Source of the DNA: an uncultured Limnohabitans sp.
GTDB lineage: Bacteria > Pseudomonadota > Gammaproteobacteria > Burkholderiales > Burkholderiaceae_C
NCBI GenBank assembly: GCA_937928195.1
Contig: CALEYZ010000193.1
Span: 1-7,681 of the forward strand
DNA length: 7,681 bases
Direction of reading: 5' to 3'
This document shows positions 1 to 5,608 of the stretch, in pieces. The position numbers were made by a program, and so were the translations under genes. The notes beneath the pieces were generated by a model. The model had not been told where the DNA came from, made no database searches, and was given only the letters and a program-made list of their open reading frames with translations. Numbering within the stretch: the stretch's first letter is position 1; every line of letters begins with the position of its first letter.

Positions 1-824
1 GCACCCCGGTCTTCTGGGTGCAACTCTTTGGACTCGACAAATTCAACGCCATTGGCCTTGAGTGTTTTGACCGCTTGCGCCACATCTTTCACACCAAAGC
101 CAATGCGCTTCAAGGACTCAGGGGCATCGTCGCCCTCCATCCAAGGATCGGGTTCAATCAGTTGCCAAAGGAACTGGCCACATGGGCTCTTCATCAATTT
201 GCCTTTGGGCAAAATACCAAAGCGCTCTTCGTCAGGGATGAAGCTGAAATCGAACATGTGCTCGTAGTAGGCCAGCCAGTCTTCGCTGCGGGCTGCACCA
301 ATGTACTGCACCACGCCAAAGTAGCTCATGCCCTCCACCGCTGCAGGGTGTTGGTCGACAGTTGGAATGGGTTTGAAATCAATGTCGTAAATGGAAAACT
401 CTTGCCAACGGTCAACAAAGTAATAGCGAGTACCGCCAGGGCCATGAATGGCGGGAATGTGCAACTCCATGGCCTGTGCTTGACTGGCCACAGACCAGGC
501 GCCCAAATCAATGCAACGGGTGTGTGCTTTGAGCGCATCTTGCACGCGAAACGCCACCGCAGAAATCTCGGCCTGCCCATCGGCCGTGGCACTCACGCGC
601 GCATCGTCGGGGTTGGCATTGACCACCAGGTTCATGCCGCCTTGGCGGTACAAAGTGACTTCACGTGAGCGATGTCGTGCAATGGGTCGGAAACCCATGG
701 ACTCCAAAACCTGACCCAAAGCCTGAGGGCGATTGGTAGCGTATTCAATGAACTCAATGCCTTGAATGCCCAAACGGTTGGGCATTTCAGGGACGTCTTC
801 TCGGTCAGTTGTGCGTAAATTCAT
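1..824 (-). CDS. 4-hydroxyphenylpyruvate dioxygenase-like VOC protein, 3' end missing
   Basis: Only the first 274 codons are present; the frame is still open at the left edge. ATG at 824 is preceded by GGAG with a 6-base spacer, 22 bases after the upstream AroE-like gene, so the two are probably co-transcribed. Two VOC (glyoxalase-like) halves are visible, at about residues 19-150 and 164-274. Residues 42-70 (MGFRPIAR, HRS, VTLYRQGG, NLVVN) and SIYDIDF at 144-150 closely follow bacterial 4-hydroxyphenylpyruvate dioxygenase (HPPD), an iron enzyme of tyrosine breakdown. However, by hand alignment the first two iron-ligand histidines of that enzyme fall on Tyr168 (MSYFGVV) and Arg240 (LKRIGFGV); the third ligand would lie beyond the window. 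HPPD-like domains also occur fused behind 3-dehydroshikimate dehydratase (QuiC1 type). Here the HPPD-like part is N-terminal, so this is not that fusion order. The neighbouring shikimate-dehydrogenase-like gene favours a role in hydroaromatic breakdown over tyrosine breakdown. The family call is firm, the activity unknown. Confidence 0.85.
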   Translation of the reverse strand, partial: MNLRTTDREDVPEMPNRLGIQGIEFIEYATNRPQALGQVLESMGFRPIARHRSREVTLYRQGGMNLVVNANPDDARVSATADGQAEISAVAFRVQDALKAHTRCIDLGAWSVASQAQAMELHIPAIHGPGGTRYYFVDRWQEFSIYDIDFKPIPTVDQHPAAVEGMSYFGVVQYIGAARSEDWLAYYEHMFDFSFIPDEERFGILPKGKLMKSPCGQFLWQLIEPDPWMEGDDAPESLKRIGFGVKDVAQAVKTLKANGVEFVESKELHPEDRG

Positions 825-846
825 GGCTCACTCCAATCGTCAATTT

Positions 847-1680
847 TCAGCCCAAACGGGCAACACTGCGCAGTACTTCGGCGGTGGTGGTTTTGAACCC
901 GAAGTATTCCAGATAAGCGGGTATTTGTTCAAACAACATGTCAGAGCCCACTTGAACGCGGCAACCTCTGTTTTGTGCCGCCTGCAAGAACGCGGTCATC
1001 TCGGTGCGCATCACCACTTCACCCACAAAGGTTTCGGGTGCAATGCGAGACACGTCCATCGGCAAAGGATCGCCTTCGTTCATGCCCATCGGCGTGGCAT
1101 TCACAACCAAGTCATGGCCGTCGGGATCATTGGAACCGGTTTTGACCTGAATGTTCGGATATTCGTTCACAAGCCTTTGTGCCAAGCCTTCACATGAAGC
1201 CGTGTTGACATCAAACAAACTGATGGCAGCGATTTTTGCAGCGGCCAAGGAAGCGGCAATGGCAGAACCCACACCTCCGGTACCGACCACCATCACGCGT
1301 TTTCCTGTGAGGTTAAAGCCTTTGCGCTGAACGCCGCGAACAAATCCAGCGCCGTCAAACATGTCACCCACCAAGCGACCTTGTGCATCACGTTTGACCG
1401 CATTGCAAGCACCCGCCACCTTGACCGTGGGTGTGACTTCGTCCAGCAAGCCCACCGTGGTGACTTTGTGCGGCATGGTGATCAATGCACCGCGAATGTT
1501 GGTGAGCTGAAACACCGACTGTAAAAATGCAGGGTAATGCTCGGCTTTGCAACCCATAGGAACCACCAAGGCGTTGATGCCCTCTTTTTCAAAATAAGGG
1601 TTGTAAATCAAGGGTGACTTGAAACTGTGGGTGGGATAGCCGATGTGGGCGATCAACTCTGTATTGCCGTCGATGTTCAT
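847..1680 (-). CDS. shikimate/quinate dehydrogenase-like protein (AroE family paralogue)
   Basis: 277 residues, the normal AroE length. The family oxidises or reduces shikimate/3-dehydroshikimate (or quinate/3-dehydroquinate) with a nicotinamide cofactor in the cytosol. Visible hallmarks are HSFKSP at 18-23 (substrate loop), TMPHK at 68-72 with the catalytic Lys72, GACNAV with Asn93, catalytic Asp109, the dinucleotide loop GTGGVG at 133-138, NATPMGM at 194-200, and MLFEQ ending in Gln252. Asp157 follows the second strand of the nucleotide fold (LFDVNT), where NADP-dependent AroE carries NRT; this points to NAD and so to a catabolic role. Several substrate-site positions differ from biosynthetic AroE: Leu66 for the Asn of NVTVP, MFDG for NTDG, Met224 for the conserved Tyr, and one extra residue in the HSKSP loop. 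It therefore probably is not the housekeeping enzyme. The N-terminus matches the family from the ATG at 1680, but there is no Shine-Dalgarno, and a terminator U-tract ends 11 bases upstream. The dehydrogenase family is clear; shikimate, quinate or a relative as substrate is inferred. Confidence 0.87.
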   Translation of the reverse strand: MNIDGNTELIAHIGYPTHSFKSPLIYNPYFEKEGINALVVPMGCKAEHYPAFLQSVFQLTNIRGALITMPHKVTTVGLLDEVTPTVKVAGACNAVKRDAQGRLVGDMFDGAGFVRGVQRKGFNLTGKRVMVVGTGGVGSAIAASLAAAKIAAISLFDVNTASCEGLAQRLVNEYPNIQVKTGSNDPDGHDLVVNATPMGMNEGDPLPMDVSRIAPETFVGEVVMRTEMTAFLQAAQNRGCRVQVGSDMLFEQIPAYLEYFGFKTTTAEVLRSVARLG

Positions 1681-1691
1681 GATCTAGAAAT

Positions 1692-1729
1692 AAAAAAGCG
1701 AAGCCTCAAGACAAGCTAAGAGGCTTCGC
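1692..1729 (-). terminator. Strong rho-independent terminator after the TRAP genes
   Basis: A perfect 10-bp inverted repeat (gcgaagcctc at 1698-1707 and gaggcttcgc at 1720-1729) encloses a 12-base loop. In the minus-strand transcript it is followed at once by six U (the A-run at 1692-1697). It lies 45 bases after the binding-protein stop codon, so it should end the TRAP transcript. There is no comparable U-run on the other side, so it acts for the minus strand only. The next gene starts 11 bases beyond the U-tract. Confidence 0.88.
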
Positions 1730-1774
1730 GTAGGGACTACCGATAAGGTCTGTCAAAGGACCTGTGGCGCCAAA

Positions 1775-2770
1775 TTACTTACGCAGTTTGGCCAATTCAG
1801 CTTGCATTTCAGCAACGGTGGCAGAAATGGCTTCGCCGTGCTTGGCGATGACTGGCTTCATTTTTTCGCGCAAGATGGCCATTTCAGAAGCGGGCAATGT
1901 GGTGATTTGCATGCCGTTTTTCTTCAAGTTGTCAGTGATGCTGGCAGCCAAATTGCGTGACTGCGTGCGCTGGTATTTGGATGCTTCAACCATCGCGTCT
2001 TCCACAATTTTCTTCTCTGCAGCAGACAAACCGTCATAGAACTTTTTGCTCATCAACACAGACTGTGGGTTGTATTGGTGATTGCTCAAGACCATGTGCT
2101 TTTGAACTTCGTACAGCTTGGCAGAGTTGATGGTGGCAACGGGGTTCTCTTGACCATCCACAGCACCTTGTTCCAAAGCTGCGTACAACTCAGGGAATGG
2201 CAGCGGTGTGGGGTTGGCGCCCAAAGCCTTGACCCAGTCCACATTGATGGCATTGGGAATCACGCGCAACTTCAAACCTTCGATGTCGGACACCTTGTTG
2301 ATGGCGCGCTTGCCATTGGTCAAGTTGCGGAAACCCAATTCGAAGTAACCCAAAGCGATGATGCCTTTGTCAGCCAATTTGGCGTGCAATTTTTTACCGA
2401 ATGGGCCGTCGACCACTGCGTCGGCTTCTTTTTCGTTGGCGAACATGAAGGGGAAGTCAAACACTTCGAAGTCTTTGACTTGGCTGGCCAGAATGCCTGA
2501 GTTCAATGACACCATTTCGAGCGCGCCGCCTTGAATGGCTGCCACGTTGGCTTGGTCGCTGCCCAATGTGCCGCCTGGGAACAAGTTCACTTTGATCTTG
2601 CCACCCGATTTGCTTTCGACCACTTCTTTGAATTTTTCCATACCCAACACAATGGGGTGGCCTGCAGAGTTTTGGTTTGCAAACTTGATGGTTTTCTCTT
2701 GCGCAGAGGCCAAGCCCATTGCTGCAACAGCCACAGTGGCCAAAACTGTCTTGATAAAAACACGTTTCAT
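1775..2770 (-). CDS. dctP: TRAP transporter periplasmic solute-binding protein (DctP family)
   Basis: 331 residues, typical for a TRAP binding protein, which captures a carboxylated solute in the periplasm and delivers it to the membrane subunits. The frame stays open further upstream, but ATG at 2770 is chosen. It starts a clear signal peptide (MKRVFIK, a hydrophobic stretch to residue 20, likely cleavage after ASA at 21-23) and has AGGAG eight bases before it. The mature protein begins QEKTIKFANQNS. Arg169 in LKLRVIPN matches the conserved arginine that clamps the ligand carboxylate in this family, and FPELYAALEQGAVDGQENP at 192-210 is the family signature. The TRAP class uses an ion gradient rather than ATP. 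The gene is last in the operon, after both membrane subunits and an 88-base gap with a hairpin. The ligand cannot be read from the sequence; context suggests a hydroaromatic or aromatic acid feeding protocatechuate. Confidence 0.95.
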   Translation of the reverse strand: MKRVFIKTVLATVAVAAMGLASAQEKTIKFANQNSAGHPIVLGMEKFKEVVESKSGGKIKVNLFPGGTLGSDQANVAAIQGGALEMVSLNSGILASQVKDFEVFDFPFMFANEKEADAVVDGPFGKKLHAKLADKGIIALGYFELGFRNLTNGKRAINKVSDIEGLKLRVIPNAINVDWVKALGANPTPLPFPELYAALEQGAVDGQENPVATINSAKLYEVQKHMVLSNHQYNPQSVLMSKKFYDGLSAAEKKIVEDAMVEASKYQRTQSRNLAASITDNLKKNGMQITTLPASEMAILREKMKPVIAKHGEAISATVAEMQAELAKLRK

Positions 2771-2815
2771 GTCAGTGTCTCCTGATGAAATTGATGGTCG
2801 TACGCCGAACAAGGA

Positions 2816-2850
2816 TTCCACTGTCTGGCGTACCCGGACAGACTGTGGAA
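2816..2850 (-). other. Intercistronic stem-loop between dctM and dctP
   Basis: Arms ttccactgtctg (2816-2827) and cagactgtggaa (2839-2850) pair over 12 positions with one T-T mismatch, around an 11-base loop. The hairpin starts 8 bases after the dctM stop and has no U-tract, so it does not look like an intrinsic terminator. It may shield the 3' end of the upstream message or mark a processing site that lets dctP be made in larger amount than the membrane subunits; that role is inferred. A rival 7-bp pairing exists between gtacgcc (2800-2806) and ggcgtac (2827-2833). Confidence 0.55.
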
Positions 2851-2858
2851 AGAAAAAA

Positions 2859-4136
2859 TCAATAGAACCAGCGTGCTGGCACCATGACCAACGCTGGCCA
2901 TGCCACCATGGCAAACATGATTGCAAATTGGGCCACCATGAAAGGCATGACGCCACGCGTCACTTCGTCCATGCTGACTTTGCCAACACCCGCCACAGCA
3001 TTCAACACGGTACCAACGGGCGGTGTGATCAGGCCAATGGCATTGTTGATGATAAAGAGCACGCCAAAGTAGACAGGATCAATGCCTGCCGCTTTGACAA
3101 CAGGCATCAAAACGGGTGTCAACAACAAAATGGTCGGCGTCATGTCCAGTGCCGTACCCACGACCATGGTGATGACCATGATGGTCAGCATCAACAGGCG
3201 GGGGCTGTCTAACATGGGTTGCAACAAGGAGATCAGTTCAGCAGGCAAATTGGCCACAGTGATCAACCAAGCTGACACCATGGCGGCAGCCACCAAGAAC
3301 ATCACGATGGCACTGGTTTTGGCAGAAGCCACAAACAATGGCACAACGGTTTTGAAGTTGAGTTCTTTGTAGACAAACACAGAGATCAACAAGGCATACA
3401 TGGCAGCGACCACGGCCGCTTCAGTGGGTGTAAAGACACCAAACTTCAAACCAAAAACCACGATCAAGGGCAAGACCAAGGCCCAGGTCGCCTCACGCAT
3501 TGCCACGCCAATTTCTGTCATGGATTTGCGTGCTGGGACCTCCACCACCTCTTTGCGGGCCAACCACCACCAAGTGACCCATAAAGAGGCTCCCAACAAG
3601 ACGCCGGGCACGATACCGGCCATGAACAATTTGGAGATAGACACGTTGCCTGCGACACCAAAAATCACAAAGCCAATGCTGGGTGGAATGACTGGTGCAA
3701 TGATGCCAGCAGACGCAATCAAGCCCGCAGAACGCGCACGGTCGTGACCTGCGGCAACCATCATGGGCAACAGCAAAGAAGCCAAGGCTGCGGCATCTGC
3801 CACAGCAGAGCCCGACAAGGCCGCCATGATGACCGCTGCCATGATGGTGACGTAGCCCAAGCCACCTTTGATGTGACCCACACATGCCATGGCAAAGTTC
3901 ACGATGCGACGTGACAAACCACCGGCATTCATGATCTCACCGGCCAGCATGAAGAAAGGAACAGCCAACAAAGGAAAGCTGTTGGAACCCTCGATGAGGT
4001 TTTGCGCCAAAATTTGCGCGTCAAACATGTTGAGGTGGACCATCAGGGCCACACCACAAATCAGCAATGAAAATGCAATGGGCACGCCTAAAGCCATGGC
4101 ACCCAGCAAGGAAAGAACGAATACAGCAATGGTCAT
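2859..4136 (-). CDS. dctM: TRAP transporter large permease subunit (DctM family)
   Basis: 425 residues, almost wholly hydrophobic, matching the usual length and the 11-12 membrane segments of DctM, the ion-coupled transport subunit in the inner membrane. Signature stretches are PFFMLAGEIMNAGGLSRR at 60-77, SGSAVADAAA at 108-117, GIIAPVIPPSIGFVIFG at 144-160 and, near the end, TPPVGTVLN at 371-379 followed by the GVGKVSMDEVTRGVMPF loop. The first two groups contain the small-residue and proline-rich hairpin motifs typical of the ion/substrate sites in this superfamily. The ATG at 4136 follows the dctQ stop by 30 bases. Its ribosome binding site is weak (a GAGAG run about 9 bases upstream), which fits translation coupled to dctQ. 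Together with dctQ and dctP it forms a complete three-part TRAP system. Confidence 0.96.
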   Translation of the reverse strand: MTIAVFVLSLLGAMALGVPIAFSLLICGVALMVHLNMFDAQILAQNLIEGSNSFPLLAVPFFMLAGEIMNAGGLSRRIVNFAMACVGHIKGGLGYVTIMAAVIMAALSGSAVADAAALASLLLPMMVAAGHDRARSAGLIASAGIIAPVIPPSIGFVIFGVAGNVSISKLFMAGIVPGVLLGASLWVTWWWLARKEVVEVPARKSMTEIGVAMREATWALVLPLIVVFGLKFGVFTPTEAAVVAAMYALLISVFVYKELNFKTVVPLFVASAKTSAIVMFLVAAAMVSAWLITVANLPAELISLLQPMLDSPRLLMLTIMVITMVVGTALDMTPTILLLTPVLMPVVKAAGIDPVYFGVLFIINNAIGLITPPVGTVLNAVAGVGKVSMDEVTRGVMPFMVAQFAIMFAMVAWPALVMVPARWFY

Positions 4137-4166
4137 TTGAATGTCTCTCTGTCTTGTAGGATGGGT

Positions 4167-4694
4167 TTAGTGTGTATCGCCATGAGGCGCTTCTTCGGAC
4201 TCTTGGAACATCATCAGTTCTTCATCCTTCATTTGACCGGTGATCAACTTGATGAAATCAAGCGCGATCAACAAACCGCCCAGCACTGCGAAAATGATGC
4301 CCGGGAAGTAAACCCAGCTGAGAGACACTTCCATCACGGCACTGGTGCTGGTCCAATTGATGATGGCTTGCTCGTAAGCGCCTTTGAACAGCAACCAGCA
4401 GCAGAGCATCATCAGCAATTGCGACAAGCCCATGCAGATTTTTTTCCCGACTGGGCCCAAACGCCCCACCAGCATGTCAGTCCCCAAATGCTCATGCGAA
4501 CGCAGGGCGACAACGGCGCCTAGAAACGTCATCCACACAAACAGCCAACGGGACAGTTCCTCGGAAAGCGTGATGCCCGAGTTGAAACCGTAACGCAATA
4601 AAACGTTACCAAACACCAATACCACCATGCCAGCCATAAAGGCCGCAATCAGGTACTCAATGGTTTTGCAGATCAAATCGAAAAATCGGGTCAT
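4167..4694 (-). CDS. dctQ: TRAP transporter small permease subunit (DctQ family)
   Basis: 175 residues with four predicted membrane segments at roughly 10-32, 46-65, 86-105 and 126-147, the standard DctQ layout. The family's short motif is present as SEELSRWLFVWMTFLGAVVA at 44-63, followed by the polar RSHEHLG loop. DctQ pairs with DctM in the inner membrane and helps dock the binding protein. The C-terminal tail from about residue 154 is cytoplasmic in character and acidic (KDEELMMFQESEEAPHGD). ATG at 4694 has AAGGA eight bases upstream. It is the first TRAP gene transcribed, so the gap between it and the TetR gene should hold the operon promoter. The order Q-M-P is less common than binding protein first. 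Confidence 0.93.
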   Translation of the reverse strand: MTRFFDLICKTIEYLIAAFMAGMVVLVFGNVLLRYGFNSGITLSEELSRWLFVWMTFLGAVVALRSHEHLGTDMLVGRLGPVGKKICMGLSQLLMMLCCWLLFKGAYEQAIINWTSTSAVMEVSLSWVYFPGIIFAVLGGLLIALDFIKLITGQMKDEELMMFQESEEAPHGDTH

Positions 4695-4722
4695 GAGAAG
4701 ATTCCTTTTGTGGGCTCAAGCA

Positions 4723-4750
4723 ATAATGTACGAACTAGTTAGTTTTTAAA
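4723..4750 (-). promoter_or_regulatory. Candidate sigma-70 promoter for the TRAP operon
   Basis: On the minus strand, TTTAAA (4745-4750) and CATTAT (4723-4728) are 16 bases apart, each matching 4 of 6 consensus bases. Transcription would begin near 4717, giving a leader of about 22 bases before the dctQ ATG that still contains its AAGGA site. The spacer is almost exactly the operator-like motif at 4728-4744. The hexamers are weak, so this is a suggestion based mainly on position. Confidence 0.4.
4728..4744. promoter_or_regulatory. Operator-like site in front of the TRAP operon
   Basis: The plus-strand sequence is gtacgaactagttagtt. Its core aactagtt (4733-4740) is a perfect 8-bp palindrome, and the wider halves TACGAACT and AGTTAGTT match as an inverted repeat at 6 of 8 positions. 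It agrees with the site before the TetR gene (5500-5516) at 12 of 17 positions, and the shared sequence extends three bases further upstream (aat). It lies between the candidate -35 and -10, a place where a repressor would block RNA polymerase. The local TetR protein is the obvious candidate binder; this is inferred. Confidence 0.55.
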
Positions 4751-4792
4751 GGTAAGTAGTTACCCTAGGCATTCGAAAACATAAGCGGCTAC

Positions 4793-4817
4793 CTGTTATA
4801 TCAATATTGAATAACAG
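4793..4817. repeat. Near-perfect 25-base palindrome in the tetR-dctQ gap
   Basis: Arms ctgttat (4793-4799) and ataacag (4811-4817) are perfect inverted copies flanking the 10-bp palindrome tcaatattga (4801-4810). Only A4800 is unpaired. It starts 14 bases after the TetR stop codon. There is no U-run beside it on either strand, so it is either a weak terminator for the TetR message or a protein-binding site upstream of the TRAP promoter. The rest of the 4695-4830 gap holds the smaller inverted repeat ggtaa-gtag-ttacc at 4751-4764. Confidence 0.6.
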
Positions 4818-4830
4818 TGCGCCGGAAGCT

Positions 4831-5490
4831 TTAGACACAGACATAGCTGATCAGCATGTCCACCACCTGTGGTTTTTTCAAGGTTTGAGCCTTACCTTGG
4901 GGTGATTTGCCTTTGAAAATCAAACCGAATGTGTGCTGGTTGGACACATTGAAAAAAGTCAACGCAGAAATAGCCGAATGAATCTCGAGGGCCGTCAGGT
5001 TTTTCTTGAAAACGCCCTTTTTCACACCGCGGGTGTAGAGATCTTGAATGGTCTGAAGCGCAGAGCCATTGAGCTTTTGGATTTCTTTGCTTTGCGCCAA
5101 GTACTCGCCACGCTGCACATTTTCCGACATGACCAATCGGATAAATTCTTCGTTGCTCTGATGATGGTCGTAAGTAAATTCGACCAAGCGTTTGAGTGCA
5201 GCCTCAGGTTCTAAATCGCTCAGATGCAAATCAGCTTCAATTTGTCGCATTCGACCATACGCGGCTTCCAGCACGGCCACGTAAAGACCCTCTTTGCTAC
5301 CGAAGTAGTAATAGATCATCCGCTTGCTGGTGCGGGTGGCAGCCGCAATCTCGTCAATGCGAGCACCCGCCAACCCCTTGTCCGCGAATTCAGTCGTGGC
5401 CACACTCAAGATCTCCGCCATCGTCCGTTCAGGATCGTTGGTTCGACTGGTGCTGGTTTTGCGTGCTGCAGAAGGAGAAACTTTTGTCAT
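4831..5490 (-). CDS. TetR-family transcriptional regulator
   Basis: 219 residues. After a 20-residue polar tail comes the TetR DNA-binding domain at about 21-70: ILSVATTEFADKGLAG for helix 1, then ARIDEIAAATRTSKRMIYYYFGSKEGLY at 43-70, the helix-turn-helix with the hallmark YYYFGSKE. The remaining 150 residues form the ligand-binding and dimer domain and are too variable to name an effector. The protein sits alone between the ligABC and TRAP groups, in the same orientation. Known regulators of 4,5-cleavage genes in other bacteria are often LysR type, so a TetR regulator here is of some interest. ATG at 5490 has no good Shine-Dalgarno; Met24 has none either, and starting there would cut into helix 1. 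The promoter at 5514-5543 gives a leader of only about 17 bases. An operator-like site over the -10 suggests autorepression. The TRAP operon is the likely second target. Confidence 0.92.
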   Translation of the reverse strand: MTKVSPSAARKTSTSRTNDPERTMAEILSVATTEFADKGLAGARIDEIAAATRTSKRMIYYYFGSKEGLYVAVLEAAYGRMRQIEADLHLSDLEPEAALKRLVEFTYDHHQSNEEFIRLVMSENVQRGEYLAQSKEIQKLNGSALQTIQDLYTRGVKKGVFKKNLTALEIHSAISALTFFNVSNQHTFGLIFKGKSPQGKAQTLKKPQVVDMLISYVCV

Positions 5491-5499
5491 CTGATGAAT

Positions 5500-5516
5500 G
5501 TACCACTTGGTTAATT
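5500..5516. promoter_or_regulatory. Operator-like site in front of the TetR gene
   Basis: The plus-strand sequence is gtaccacttggttaatt, sharing 12 of 17 positions with the site before the TRAP operon (4728-4744), including gtac at the left and gtta at the right. It contains the short inverted repeat acca-ct-tggt (5502-5511). It covers part of the -10 and the expected transcription start of the TetR gene, so a bound repressor would stop its own synthesis. The match is to one other site only, so the consensus is tentative. Confidence 0.5.
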
Positions 5517-5543
5517 ATCAAATGGAATCTGCCAAAACGTCAA
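5514..5543 (-). promoter_or_regulatory. Sigma-70 promoter of the TetR gene
   Basis: On the minus strand, TTGACG (5538-5543) and GATAAT (5514-5519) each match 5 of 6 consensus bases, with an 18-base spacer. The expected start is near 5507, about 17 bases before the ATG at 5490. The -35 begins at the last base of the stem-loop closing the lig group, so the two transcription units meet without a gap. Confidence 0.7.
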
Positions 5544-5575
5544 CAGGCCATCCCCTAACGCAGGAGATGGCCTGT
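5543..5575 (-). terminator. Probable terminator of the ligABC transcript
   Basis: Arms acaggccatcccct (5543-5556) and aggagatggcctgt (5562-5575) pair at 13 of 14 positions around the 5-base loop aacgc. The stem is long and GC-rich. In the minus-strand transcript it is followed by UGACGUUUUGG, so the U-run is only four long and starts five bases late; efficiency may be moderate. It begins 27 bases after the ligC stop and directly precedes the TetR promoter. Confidence 0.65.
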
Positions 5576-5588
5576 CAATAGCCTTTAG

Positions 5589-5608
5589 GCTTGATCAGAA
5601 GATCAAGC
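5589..5608. repeat. Small perfect hairpin overlapping the ligC stop codon
   Basis: Arms gcttgatc (5589-5596) and gatcaagc (5601-5608) are perfect 8-bp inverted copies around the loop agaa. The ligC stop codon (5603-5605) lies in one arm. There is no U-tract after it. It may protect the message end or assist the larger terminator stem 13 bases further on. Confidence 0.5.

Noticed and set aside
18..668. Long plus-strand open frame of 216 codons opposite the HPPD-like gene
   Set aside because: It mirrors a well-conserved minus-strand gene, shows no recognisable domain, and no ribosome binding site was evident. It is best explained as a shadow frame.
2771..2956. N-terminal extension of dctP by 62 codons
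   Set aside because: It would overlap the end of dctM and bury the signal peptide; ATG at 2770 has a strong AGGAG site and starts a typical export signal.
2535..3212. Plus-strand frame across the dctP-dctM junction with a His/Asp/Gln-rich end
   Set aside because: The odd composition (many His, Asp and Gln) is the reverse complement of hydrophobic codons in dctM. It spans two real genes and the gap between them.
3493..3885. Minus-strand frame of 130 codons rich in Cys, His and Gly inside dctM
   Set aside because: Although Cys/His-rich, it is a shifted frame of dctM without ordered metal-binding spacing or an evident start site.
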